NCBI GenBank assembly: GCA_964469555.1
Contig: CAYYAQ010000045.1
Location: forward strand, 1-34,985
From: CAYYAQ01 sp964469555
Lineage (GTDB): Bacteria; Planctomycetota; UBA1135; UBA2386
Reading direction: 5' to 3'
DNA: 34,985 bases
The notes beneath the pieces are model-generated. The model was not told the DNA's origin and made no database searches. It saw only the letters and a program-made list of their open reading frames with translations. Of the stretch, positions 24,817 to 32,079 are shown piece by piece; the stretch's first letter is position 1, and every line of letters begins with the position of its first letter. The position numbers were made by a program, and so were the translations under genes.

Positions 24817-26433
24817 TCAGCGCTTGCGACCGGGCTTGTAGGGCCAGATCGCCCTCGCCCGGTCGATCGGAATGATGTAGCCCATGTCGGACGCGGCTTC
24901 CTTGGCGCTGATCCGCTGCATCCCCACCACGACACCGATGATATGACCCTGTTCGTTGATCACCGGGCCACCGCTGTTTCCAGGATGTACCGCCGCGTCC
25001 ACCTGCATGAAATCGTCGACGTGACGGCTGACGATGCCCCGGAACGTGGACGCGATCACCGTCTTGCCCTGCTGCAGGGCGCGGGTGCCGAGCGGGAAAC
25101 CGAGCAAATATACCGGAGTGCTCAGGTCCGGACGGTCGCGCTTTGGGTTGATGCCCCCGAGCCGCGGCATGTCGGGGAAGGGATCGATCTTGAGCAGCGC
25201 GAGGTCTTCCCCGCCCTTGCTCACCCAGTCTTTCAGCTTCGCCGCGATTCGACGCTCCGTGCCCGAGAACACGACCTCGATCTTCACCTCCGAATCCAAG
25301 ACGAGATCCGGCCCCAGGGGGAGGGTCTCCTTGGCATCCTTCTTCAGGATGACGTGGGCGTTGGTCAGGATGTAACCGTCGGACGTGAAACAAAAGCCGG
25401 AGCCAGTGCTGTCCGAAGTATAGAGCTCGCCCCGCTTCTCGAGGTTGGGATCGAATCCCGACGGGCCGGTCCGGTCGACGTACAGCACGCGCTTCGTCTT
25501 CCGGTCGATGAACGTCTGCGTGACCTCGACCAGGACCACCGCGCCGCGCACGTCGTTGACGACCGCGATTTTCGCCTGCTCCACGTTCACGGGATCGAAG
25601 CGCGCGATGCGCTTGTTGGCCTCCTCGAGATCCTCCTTCAGCTTCGAGAGGCCGGCGACCGAGCCTCGGGTCTTCTTCTCGATCTCGACGGTCAGCCGAT
25701 CGCGCTCGGCCTCGAGTGCGTTCTTGTGCTCTCGGTAGGCGCGATCGTAATCCGTCTCGAACTTCTCGACGCGCGAACCCCATTCGAGAAGGGTGCTGTC
25801 GAGGCGCGCCGACGCGGCGACGAGCTGCTTGTCGATGCGCGTACGCATCGCATTCATCTCACTGCCTTGCCTGTCCAGCGCGTCGATCCCGAAGATGCCC
25901 CCGCCGATCAGCACGATGAGCACCAGGATCAGGAGATACGTGTTGCGACGATTCTCCCGCGTGACCACGTCCGTGACTTTGGTATGCGCGGGAATACCCA
26001 GCTTCTCCCGCACCATCTCGACCGTGTCTGCGCCCATCTTGCGACGCGGCGGCACGAGGTGCTGCGCCACGACGACCGTCTGGTCGACTTCCGAAGGACT
26101 CAGAACGACGAAGCGCGGGCCACCCTTCCCGAGCTCGAACACATCGCCGTGCTCCAGGGACACCCGGCTGATCGCCTCCCCCGCGATGTAGGTGCCGTTC
26201 TTGGACCCGAGATCTTCAAGGTGAATCGAACCGTTGCGCGCCACGACCCGGGCGTGGGTGCTGGAAACACCGGGGAAGTCCTCGGACGGCAGGATGATGT
26301 CGTTGGAGTCCGAGCGACCGAGCGAGAGGCCTTCCGCCGTGATCATGAGCGCCGGAGTATCCTCCGGCGTGTGCAGGGCCTTGAGCCTCCACATCGCCGG
26401 GGGTTCTTCGTTGGCTTCCGAGTCGCTGCTCAT
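24817..26433 (-). CDS. FHA domain / transmembrane / trypsin-like serine protease fusion
   Basis: 538 residues with three parts. Residues 15-110 are an FHA phosphothreonine-binding domain, with GRS (39-41), SSTH (57-60) and GSKNGTYI (77-83). A membrane helix lies at about 165-183 (YLLILVLIVLIGGGIFGI), then a coiled coil (190-280). Residues about 290-520 are a trypsin-fold protease: H360 (LTNAHV), D410 (GEDLALLKID), S487 (GNSGGP), as in HtrA/Deg proteases. No PDZ domain follows. The FHA part should be cytoplasmic and the protease periplasmic, linking protein phosphorylation inside to proteolysis outside; that coupling is inference. ATG 26433 is chosen because upstream codons are non-coding in character. 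A TAGAAT box lies 26 nt before it. The YchJ-like gene lies 61 bp upstream on the same strand. Confidence 0.88.
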   Translation of the reverse strand: MSSDSEANEEPPAMWRLKALHTPEDTPALMITAEGLSLGRSDSNDIILPSEDFPGVSSTHARVVARNGSIHLEDLGSKNGTYIAGEAISRVSLEHGDVFELGKGGPRFVVLSPSEVDQTVVVAQHLVPPRRKMGADTVEMVREKLGIPAHTKVTDVVTRENRRNTYLLILVLIVLIGGGIFGIDALDRQGSEMNAMRTRIDKQLVAASARLDSTLLEWGSRVEKFETDYDRAYREHKNALEAERDRLTVEIEKKTRGSVAGLSKLKEDLEEANKRIARFDPVNVEQAKIAVVNDVRGAVVLVEVTQTFIDRKTKRVLYVDRTGPSGFDPNLEKRGELYTSDSTGSGFCFTSDGYILTNAHVILKKDAKETLPLGPDLVLDSEVKIEVVFSGTERRIAAKLKDWVSKGGEDLALLKIDPFPDMPRLGGINPKRDRPDLSTPVYLLGFPLGTRALQQGKTVIASTFRGIVSRHVDDFMQVDAAVHPGNSGGPVINEQGHIIGVVVGMQRISAKEAASDMGYIIPIDRARAIWPYKPGRKR

Positions 26434-26494
26434 TCGTGGATCTCCGGGGGAGTCTGGAGATTCTAGGGCTGCGCGACGGGGTTTGGCGATTGCA

Positions 26495-26983
26495 TCACAG
26501 CTGACCGCAGCACTTCTTGAACTTCTTTCCGCTCCCGCACGGGCAGGGGTCGTTGCGACCGACCTTGGGGGTGTCTCGCCGCACCGTGACCGGGATCTCC
26601 CTGCCGTCCCGGAAGAACCACTCACCTTCCACTCGTCGGAAGTCGCTGATCTCGTGGTGCCTGACCGCGTTGCCCTCGACCTCGTAGTTCGCGACGAACT
26701 CGACGACTCCCGTCGTGTCCTTCTCGCCGCCGTCTTCGGTGCGCTTCACTTCGAAACTCTTCCAGTCGGCCTGCGTGGCCCACTGCCGCGCAGAATCCTC
26801 GTCGAACTCCTCGCGGGTCTCAGGATCGTGGCTGGTGCGCAGGTAGGCAATCTCTCCCTTGACGAACGCAGCGTAGCGGCTGCGCATCAACTCCTCCGCC
26901 GTCGACGCCTTCCGGCTACCCCGGTGGAGTGCACCGCAGCACTCGTTGTAGTCGCGATCGGATTGGCATGGACACGAGGTCAT
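26495..26983 (-). CDS. YchJ-family (UPF0225) SEC-C metal-binding protein
   Basis: 162 residues. The N-terminal SEC-C-like zinc motif is CPC...YNECCGALH (residues 4-20), followed by the YchJ core (RSRYAAFVKGEIAYLRTSHD, then FRRVEGEWFFRDG). A C-terminal canonical SEC-C motif follows, GRNDPCPCGSGKKFKKCCG. SEC-C motifs bind zinc and, in SecA, contact SecB and ribosomes. The role of YchJ proteins is not well established. ATG 26983 begins just before the first CPC; the longer frame upstream to 27064 lacks coding character. It could be transcribed with the downstream protease gene. Confidence 0.9.
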   Translation of the reverse strand: MTSCPCQSDRDYNECCGALHRGSRKASTAEELMRSRYAAFVKGEIAYLRTSHDPETREEFDEDSARQWATQADWKSFEVKRTEDGGEKDTTGVVEFVANYEVEGNAVRHHEISDFRRVEGEWFFRDGREIPVTVRRDTPKVGRNDPCPCGSGKKFKKCCGQL

Positions 26984-27132
26984 GCAGCAAGCTGAAATCC
27001 GCGGTGGCGCAGCGACAAGCACAACCTCGGAAATGCACCTCGAACCTCCGTCGTGGCGCGTCATCCGATCGTGCGAGATCGCGATCGTATGCGCTCCCCC
27101 GCATTCCTGACCCGCTTTCGAGCCTGCGATGA

Positions 27133-27174
27133 TCCGCCCCCACCCGAGACACCGGCCTTACGTCTGGGGGCGGA
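27133..27174. promoter_or_regulatory. structured intergenic element: bulged hairpin
   Basis: TCCGCCCCC (27133-27141) pairs perfectly with 27166-27174 (9 bp). An inner AGAC/GTCT pair (27047-27050 offset to 27147-27150 and 27162-27165) extends the stem across a one-sided 5-nt bulge, leaving an 11-nt loop. It lies between divergently oriented genes, so it does not terminate either. It could be part of a leader or an unrecognised small RNA. The rest of the 263-bp gap shows only a TAACAT box at 27203-27208. Confidence 0.35.
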
Positions 27175-27246
27175 GTCGCCGAAGACCTCTCTGCAGCAGG
27201 TGCTAACATCTCCTCCAACCAAGCGCTAACTCATCGGGGGGTTGCC

Positions 27247-27714
27247 ATGACCGACCCCAGAAGTGGCTTCGCGGGCGGACTCGATCGCCGGTCGTTTCTT
27301 CAGTAGTCCAGCAGCGCCGGATTCGGGCTCGTCCGGTGTCCCGAAATGCCGGTCATCGCTGGGGAACCCAAGGCGAAGGCTGTCATCCAGATCTTTCTGA
27401 GCGGCGGGCTCACGCACATCGACACGTTCGATCCCAAGCCCTACGCGCCGCCCGAGGTGCGCGGCGAGTTCAGGACGATCAAGTCGAAGGCCGACGCACT
27501 GCGCGCCACCGACGCTTCCTACGCCGAGGCCTACTCACTGATCGACTCCCCGAAGGCCAAGGCGGCGTTCGACCTCACGAAGGTGCCGACCAACCTCCGC
27601 AACCGCTACGGTCGGACCAACATCGGCCAGCGCCTGCTGATGGCGCAACGCCTCGTCGAAGCGGGCGCCCGCTTCGGCGACCAGGCCGTCAACGAGTGGT
27701 CCGCGTCGAGATAG
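27247..27714 (+). pseudogene. DUF1501 family gene, nonsense-mutated and internally deleted
   Basis: ATG 27247 starts a Tat-type DUF1501 N-terminus (MTDPRSGFAGGLDRRSFLQ) that is stopped by TAG at 27304-27306. Intact relatives read RRSFLQLSSAG, so a leucine codon mutating to TAG is likely. The same frame continues with typical DUF1501 sequence: KAKAVIQIFLSGGLTHIDTF, then DPKPYAPPEVRGEF. It then jumps from the early to the middle part of the family (KAAFDLTKVPTNLRNRYGRT, then IGQRLLMAQRLVEAGARFGD) and ends at 27714. Only about 155 of the usual 400-plus residues remain. So there is a premature stop, an internal deletion of over 100 residues and a missing C-terminal third. DUF1501 proteins are usually paired with DUF1553/DUF1549 cytochrome-like genes, absent here. 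Confidence 0.8.
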
Positions 27715-27850
27715 CTCAGGCCGGCCTCGTTGTGGTGCGGCATCGGGACCCGTTGTTGCCGCGCACCACGCATCATGTCGTCCACGGCAACCTCTCTGTA
27801 GGTGAGCTTCGTGTAGCGGTCGCGGTGCGTAGCCGCATCGTACCGCCTGC
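27685..27850 (-). pseudogene. unidentified inverted coding fragment
   Basis: On the minus strand this stretch reads RDRYTKLTYREVAVDDMMRG, then ARQQRVPMPHHNEAGLSYLD, with strong G/C bias at third codon positions and ordinary protein composition. It has no start, abuts the broken end of the DUF1501 remnant on one side and the next gene's stop on the other. I cannot name the family. It looks like a piece of another gene placed here by rearrangement. Confidence 0.4.
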
Positions 27851-27862
27851 GACGTGTCGCGG

Positions 27863-29143
27863 CTACTTTTGACGCACCTGCAACCACCGCATGAACTTGG
27901 GCTGCAGCGTCTCGACCTTCCCCATCGCTTTGTCGAACGCGGTGCTGCTGTCGCCGAGTCCCTTGCTGAAGACCCGCTCCAGGTATTTCATGAACCGTCC
28001 ACGCATCTTCGGGTCGGGTTTCTCGCTCATCAAGTAGTGCACGAGGCCTTCGGTCGCGGCCCAGCGGATCGTCGTCATCCGCGACATCTCATAAAAGAGC
28101 GCATAGTGGAGGTGGATCACCCGGTTCAACCGCGGGCGGGAGCGGAACACCATCGAAGCGGTGAGGGGATCCAGCCGCGCCTTCTTCAGCGGCGCGGCGC
28201 GGCCCGGCTTGCCGTCGAACGCGCTCTCGACCCACAACCCCAGACCGACCTCGGCCCACGCGCAGAGATGCGCGCGGTCGGGAGCCGCGCCGCTCTCGAC
28301 CAACGTCGCGTAGATCAAGGCCTGGGTCGCCACCGCGAACAGCCGCTCCGGTCGCTTCGCGTCCGGCTTGAAGAACGTGGCCGCGTACCCGTTCTTGATC
28401 TCGTAGTAGGGAAGCTGGACCGCCGAGATCTTCGGGAACTTGAACTGACTGGACCAGACGTGCACATCGATCGGCTCGATCGCTTCGCGCATGTGCAGCG
28501 GCTCGCCAAACGTATCCATCCAGAACAGGTACAGCTTCTCGAGGTCGAACAGCATCTCGACCGCGCGCGCCACGCCGGCGTTCGTCTTGACGCGGAAGTG
28601 CTCGCCCGTCATCTCGAGGGCCTTGCTGAACTTGGCGTGGTGTTTCTCGAACTTCGCGAGTGAACCGTGCCTCTTGTCGACTGGCCAGAGCCACTCCGCC
28701 TTGCGCAACTTATGGCCGAGAAATTCGTGCGCCTTGTCGTGCTTCGGATCGGCGAGCACGATCGACAGGGCTTGCAGTCGCGCCATGCCGACGAGTTTCT
28801 TCGACACCGCCCACTCGACCAGGAACCACGCGCGCTTGGCGTTCTTGCCGATGGTCTTGCGATACTCGAAGAACGTGCGCAGGTCGTCGTTCACGGTGTG
28901 CACGTTTTGGACCATCACGTGCGGGTAGCGCTTTCGCTTCCCGCCCTGCACCAGCAGGATCCGCTCGGGCCCGAAGGGCGAGAGCACGCGACCGCGAACT
29001 TCCTTGCCGTTCATCAGCGTGATCTTGTCCCGCAGGTCGGTCTGCGCGCGTCCTCCCGTGGCGAACACAACCACGAAGATGGCGGCGGCGGTCAACTCGG
29101 GGATGCGGTGTGGAAGGGTCACGCCGGAGCAAGAAGGAGTCAC
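27863..29143 (-). CDS. secreted gluzincin-like (DUF1570-type) protein without a visible HExxH
   Basis: 426 residues. Signal peptide to about residue 34 (AIFVVVFATGGRAQ). An SH3-like stretch follows (ITLMNGKEVRGRVLSPFG), then a helical part (AWFLVEWAVSKKL), then EHFRVKTNAGVARAVEMLFD, the 'seHF.v.sn' start of planctomycete peptidase-MA-like domains. The region where relatives have HExxH reads LFAVATQALIYATLVESGAA, without the metal-binding histidines. The following CAWAEVGLGLWVES matches the 'P.WlsEGlA.y' segment. The fold seems kept while catalysis seems lost. Translation starts at GTG 29143, directly after a TACCCT box, and it may be leaderless. It is the only intact gene in a stretch of broken ones. 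Confidence 0.7.
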   Translation of the reverse strand: MTPSCSGVTLPHRIPELTAAAIFVVVFATGGRAQTDLRDKITLMNGKEVRGRVLSPFGPERILLVQGGKRKRYPHVMVQNVHTVNDDLRTFFEYRKTIGKNAKRAWFLVEWAVSKKLVGMARLQALSIVLADPKHDKAHEFLGHKLRKAEWLWPVDKRHGSLAKFEKHHAKFSKALEMTGEHFRVKTNAGVARAVEMLFDLEKLYLFWMDTFGEPLHMREAIEPIDVHVWSSQFKFPKISAVQLPYYEIKNGYAATFFKPDAKRPERLFAVATQALIYATLVESGAAPDRAHLCAWAEVGLGLWVESAFDGKPGRAAPLKKARLDPLTASMVFRSRPRLNRVIHLHYALFYEMSRMTTIRWAATEGLVHYLMSEKPDPKMRGRFMKYLERVFSKGLGDSSTAFDKAMGKVETLQPKFMRWLQVRQK

Positions 29144-29148
29144 GCTGA

Positions 29149-29440
29149 GAGGGTAGCCAGCGCGAAGGCAAGCGTAACCCGATCTTCGATGTCGCGCAGA
29201 TCCCCGCAGCCCTGGGCCACACCTCCCCCACGGACCGCTCCACGCTCCGCAATCCGGCAGCTGACTGAAGCCTCGTCGGGCTCGGCCTGTGGTGGAACGC
29301 GAACACGATCTCTCACTCCTTCATCCACCGTCCGTTCTTTCGATCCGCGACCGCGAATGCCGCATTCTCGGTCTTCCTCAGCTTGCTGCTCGGGCCGCCC
29401 CGGTCGGCCTGGCGGGATCGACACCTGGCGCATCACGCCG
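29149..29440 (+). pseudogene. membrane fatty-acid desaturase-like gene fragment with a nonsense codon
   Basis: Plus-strand frame with very high G/C at third positions. It reads NPIFDVAQIPAALGHTS and on to NPAAD, hits TGA at 29266-29268, then continues LGLWWNANTISHSFIHRPFF and WRDRHLAHHAD. HSFIH (29314-29328) and HLAHH (29422-29436) are the HxxxH and HxxHH histidine boxes of membrane desaturases/hydroxylases that bind the di-iron site. The third box and the remaining two thirds of the gene are missing after about 29440, and the 5' end has no start codon. The stop could be TGG to TGA. It is a truncated, dead gene. Confidence 0.5.
29150..29155 (-). promoter_or_regulatory. putative -10 box (TACCCT), leaderless-type
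   Basis: TACCCT-CTCAGC-GTG on the minus strand: 6 nt separate the box from the GTG at 29143, as at 18373-18387 on the plus strand. Confidence 0.45.
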
Positions 29441-29669
29441 ACATCTGCGGAGTCGAACACTGCGAGCACCTCGGCGGACCAGCTCTGCGCATCGGCATCT
29501 CGCTGTCGCTGTCCAACGTGCACCTCAAACGCAGCCCCGTCGAGGGCGTCGTCGAACGCGTGCACTACCACCGGGACGTGTTCAAGAACGCCCAGCGCAG
29601 ACGCACAGGCGACGAGCGTCGCGACCAAGAACAGCGTGAACGTGCGGCGCGCCGGCCCGGACGCGTCGC

Positions 29670-30487
29670 TCACTTCTTGCTCGCCGCGTCGTCGTCCGCN
29701 NNNNNNNNNGCACCCGTCCCAGAGCCTCGAAGGCGACCTCGCGCACGCCGAGATCCGGATCACCCGTCAGCTTCCGGATCTCTTCGCGGACGTCCGCTGC
29801 GTCCTTGCCGAACTTACCCATCGCCCGAACCGCCTCGAACCGGACGAGCGGGATGTTGTCCTCAAATGCTGCGACGAGCGCCTTCTTCACGTCTGCACTC
29901 GCGCTCTGAATCTCACCGAGTGCCCACGCAGCCATCGTGGCGACCGCCTTGTCCGCGTCGCCGAGCAGCCGGATCAGATCAGGGACGGCTGCCTTGGCCT
30001 CCCGTCCAATCCGACCCAGGGTCACCACCGTCTCCTGCCGGGTGCGCGCCGTGGCGTGGGAGAGAAGCGCGCGCAGCGCGGGGACCGCAGCGACGCCGAT
30101 GGACTCGAGCGCGGCGCACGCGTGCCGTCGCGCCGCGTCGCGGGTCTTGACCCGCTGTGCCAGCGTCATCTCCGCCAGTTTCATCCCCGGGAATCCATCG
30201 CGCAGGAACCGGGTCAGCTCCGGCACCGCCACCACCGCCTCGGCGCCCAGCGCGCTGAGCCCGTCGGCAGCGATGACGTAGAGGTTGTAGTCGTCCTTGT
30301 CGTTCTTCAGCAGCTGGATCCACGCGGTGACGGCTGCCTTGCCGTGCTCGCTGAGCTCGACGGCCAGCCTCTGTCGGCTCGCATGTTCCGCGCTGAGGAT
30401 GTCCTGCACGATTTCCGGGATCTTCCGCTGGCTCTCGCACGCGGCGAGCAGGGACAACAACGCGAGACCGGTGATCCTGTTTCTCAT
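29670..30487 (-). CDS. HEAT-repeat lipoprotein, interrupted by an assembly gap
   Basis: About 270 residues visible. Lipoprotein signal at 1-17 (LALLSLLAAC, C17). HEAT repeats follow: AAVTAWIQLLKNDKDDYNLY, VIAADGLSALGAEAVVAVPE, HACAALESIGVAAVPALRAL, QETVVTLGRIGREAKAAVPD, MAAWALGEIQ, RFEAVRAMGKFG and VREVAFEALGRV. The frame then enters 10 Ns (29700-29709). On the far side ADDDAASKK and TGA at 29672-29670 make a plausible end, but in a frame that 10 bases would not connect, so the gap length is a placeholder. HEAT superhelices bind proteins; the partner is unknown. The start at 30487 lies 5 nt after the stop of a small secreted peptide gene. Confidence 0.78.
29700..29709. other. assembly gap (10 Ns)
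   Basis: Ten Ns inside the HEAT-repeat gene mark a scaffold join. The reading frames on the two sides do not match across exactly ten bases, so the real distance differs. Confidence 0.97.
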
Positions 30488-30492
30488 ATCGT

Positions 30493-30588
30493 TCAGGCGA
30501 CCTTCTTCTTCTGCGGCGGCGAATCCTGAGCCGACAGCGAAGCAAACGTCGCCACCCCAACCCAGACGACGGTGAGAATGCGCTTCAT
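30493..30588 (-). CDS. small secreted peptide gene (31 residues)
   Basis: MKRILTVVWVGVATFASLSA is a clean Sec signal peptide with a predicted cleavage after A20. Only eleven residues remain, QDSPPQKKKVA, before TGA at 30495-30493. A start at 30597 would add three residues. The HEAT lipoprotein gene begins 5 nt later, so the two are probably co-transcribed. The mature part is proline- and lysine-rich. It may be a genuine short exported peptide or the front end of a truncated secreted protein. Confidence 0.4.
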   Translation of the reverse strand: MKRILTVVWVGVATFASLSAQDSPPQKKKVA

Positions 30589-30615
30589 TGGCGTCATGGT
30601 AGCGGGGCCCGCGGC

Positions 30616-32079
30616 TCAACGCACGCCGTAGTAGCGCTCGAGAGCCTCGGCGTACCGACCCCTGCTTTCGCGGTACACCGCCGCGTCGGACGAGGGTTCG
30701 ACCACGGAATCCGCGAGCTTCACGAAGGGCTCGATCACGGTCTCGATGGCGAGATCCGGGTCGCGCTCCCGACCCGCCGCCCACATGGACTGCAGCGCCG
30801 CACCGAGGGCTCCGGACTCGGTCTCTTCGAGCCGGCGTACGGAGACCTCGCAGACGTCTGCCAGGACCTGCTGCCACAGGGCGTTGTTGGCCGCTCCCCC
30901 GACGAGCCGCAACTCGCCGATCTCGACGCCGGTCGCCTTCATCTTCTGCATGCCCCACTCGAGGTTGAGGCTCGTGCCCTCGATCGCGGCGCGGTAGAGA
31001 ACGCCGGGTGAGAGGCTTCCGGAGCGCATGCCGAACAGCGTTCCGGTCGCGTCGGGCAGATCCGGCACGCGCTCACCCGAGAGAAACGGCAACCACGTCA
31101 GGCCTTCGCAGCCCGGCGAAACCTGGGTCGCGAGCTCGATCAATTCATCCCGACCAAGACCGCTCGCAGAGTGGACCTCCTCGGTCACCCCGGTGAGATT
31201 CATCACGCAAAGAAGCGGTAGCCAACCTCCGGCGGAACCACACAACGGCGCGATCAGACCATCGGCGTCCGGTGCCCGGTCCGTGTGGGTGAACACGGTT
31301 CCGGAAGTACCGAGACTCAGCACGACGACACCGGGTCGCACGGCACCGCTGCCGATCGCGCTCATCATGTTGTCGCCGCCACCAGTGCTGACCGGCGTGC
31401 CCTCCGGTACGCCGATGAGCCGGGCGCCATCCGCGGTCACGCGACCGGCGAGATCCCCAGGTTGACGGAGCCGTGGCAGCATGCCGCCGAGATCCGGATC
31501 TAGTGTTTGAACGAGGCGGTCATCGAATTCGCGGCGCGCCACGTCGAACAGACCCGTTCCCGACGCGTCGCCTGGCTCCATGGTCAATTCACCCGTCAGC
31601 CGGAAGTTGACGTAGTCGTGGGGTAGTAACACGTGCCGGAGGCGCCGCCACGACTCGGGCTCGCATTGCTTCAGCCAGAGGATCTTGCTCGCCGTGAAAC
31701 CCGTCGGGACGCCGTGGCCGAACGCCTCGCTCAACTCCGTCGCCTGCGCGCTCGTCGAGGTGTCGCACCACAGCTTCGCCGGTCGGATCACCTCGCGCTC
31801 CGCGTCGAGCGCCACGAAACCGTGCTGCTGGCCCGAAACGCCGACACCGCGCACGCACGCGAGGTCCGCTTCCCGCGCCAGTTCCCCGGCTACGGACGCG
31901 GCGGCGTCAATCCACGTGGCGGGGTGTTGTTCCGCCGCGCCCTGCGCCAGCCCTTCGATCAGGCCGTAGCTGCTGCTCGCACGCGCCACCACGCCCGCGG
32001 CAGCATCGACGAGAACGCCTTTCGTGCCCTGGGTGCCGACGTCCAGGCCCAGGAACAGATCGGCGCGACGAGCACTCAC
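30616..32079 (-). CDS. xylB: xylulokinase
   Basis: 487 residues, the usual length. FGGY-kinase features are all present: the N-terminal phosphate loop FLGLDVGTQGTKGVLVD, the substrate region GVSGQQHGFVALD, LWCDTSTSAQ, TASKILWLKQCEP, HDYVNFRLTGE, the second phosphate loop VLSLGTSGTVF, WLPFLSGERVPDLP and the adenosine motif LRLVGGAANNALWQQVLAD. It phosphorylates D-xylulose to D-xylulose 5-phosphate with ATP in the cytoplasm. The GTG start at 32079 overlaps the xylA stop as GTGA, so it is translationally coupled and its product is made in step with the isomerase. Confidence 0.95.
   Translation of the reverse strand: MSARRADLFLGLDVGTQGTKGVLVDAAAGVVARASSSYGLIEGLAQGAAEQHPATWIDAAASVAGELAREADLACVRGVGVSGQQHGFVALDAEREVIRPAKLWCDTSTSAQATELSEAFGHGVPTGFTASKILWLKQCEPESWRRLRHVLLPHDYVNFRLTGELTMEPGDASGTGLFDVARREFDDRLVQTLDPDLGGMLPRLRQPGDLAGRVTADGARLIGVPEGTPVSTGGGDNMMSAIGSGAVRPGVVVLSLGTSGTVFTHTDRAPDADGLIAPLCGSAGGWLPLLCVMNLTGVTEEVHSASGLGRDELIELATQVSPGCEGLTWLPFLSGERVPDLPDATGTLFGMRSGSLSPGVLYRAAIEGTSLNLEWGMQKMKATGVEIGELRLVGGAANNALWQQVLADVCEVSVRRLEETESGALGAALQSMWAAGRERDPDLAIETVIEPFVKLADSVVEPSSDAAVYRESRGRYAEALERYYGVR

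Larger units (their letters stand above)
29140..29673 (-). pseudogene. probable chimeric ORF with N-terminal membrane helix
   Basis: A GTG at 29673 overlaps the HEAT gene's TGA (GTGA), and the frame's own TGA overlaps the GTG at 29143. The first 60 residues look real: a basic start, a hydrophobic helix (FTLFLVATLVACASALGVL) and good codon bias. From about 29445 down, the frame runs antisense to the desaturase fragment and is rich in arginine, glycine and proline, as antisense frames are. So a real gene start appears joined to unrelated DNA. Family not recognised. Confidence 0.3.

Noticed and set aside
24793..26466. 557-codon plus-strand frame opposite the FHA-protease
   Set aside because: Antisense shadow of a gene with clear FHA and trypsin motifs.
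27240..29710. Insertion sequence behind the broken genes
   Set aside because: No transposase-like frame, terminal inverted repeats or target duplication could be seen; the fragments look like deletions and joins only.
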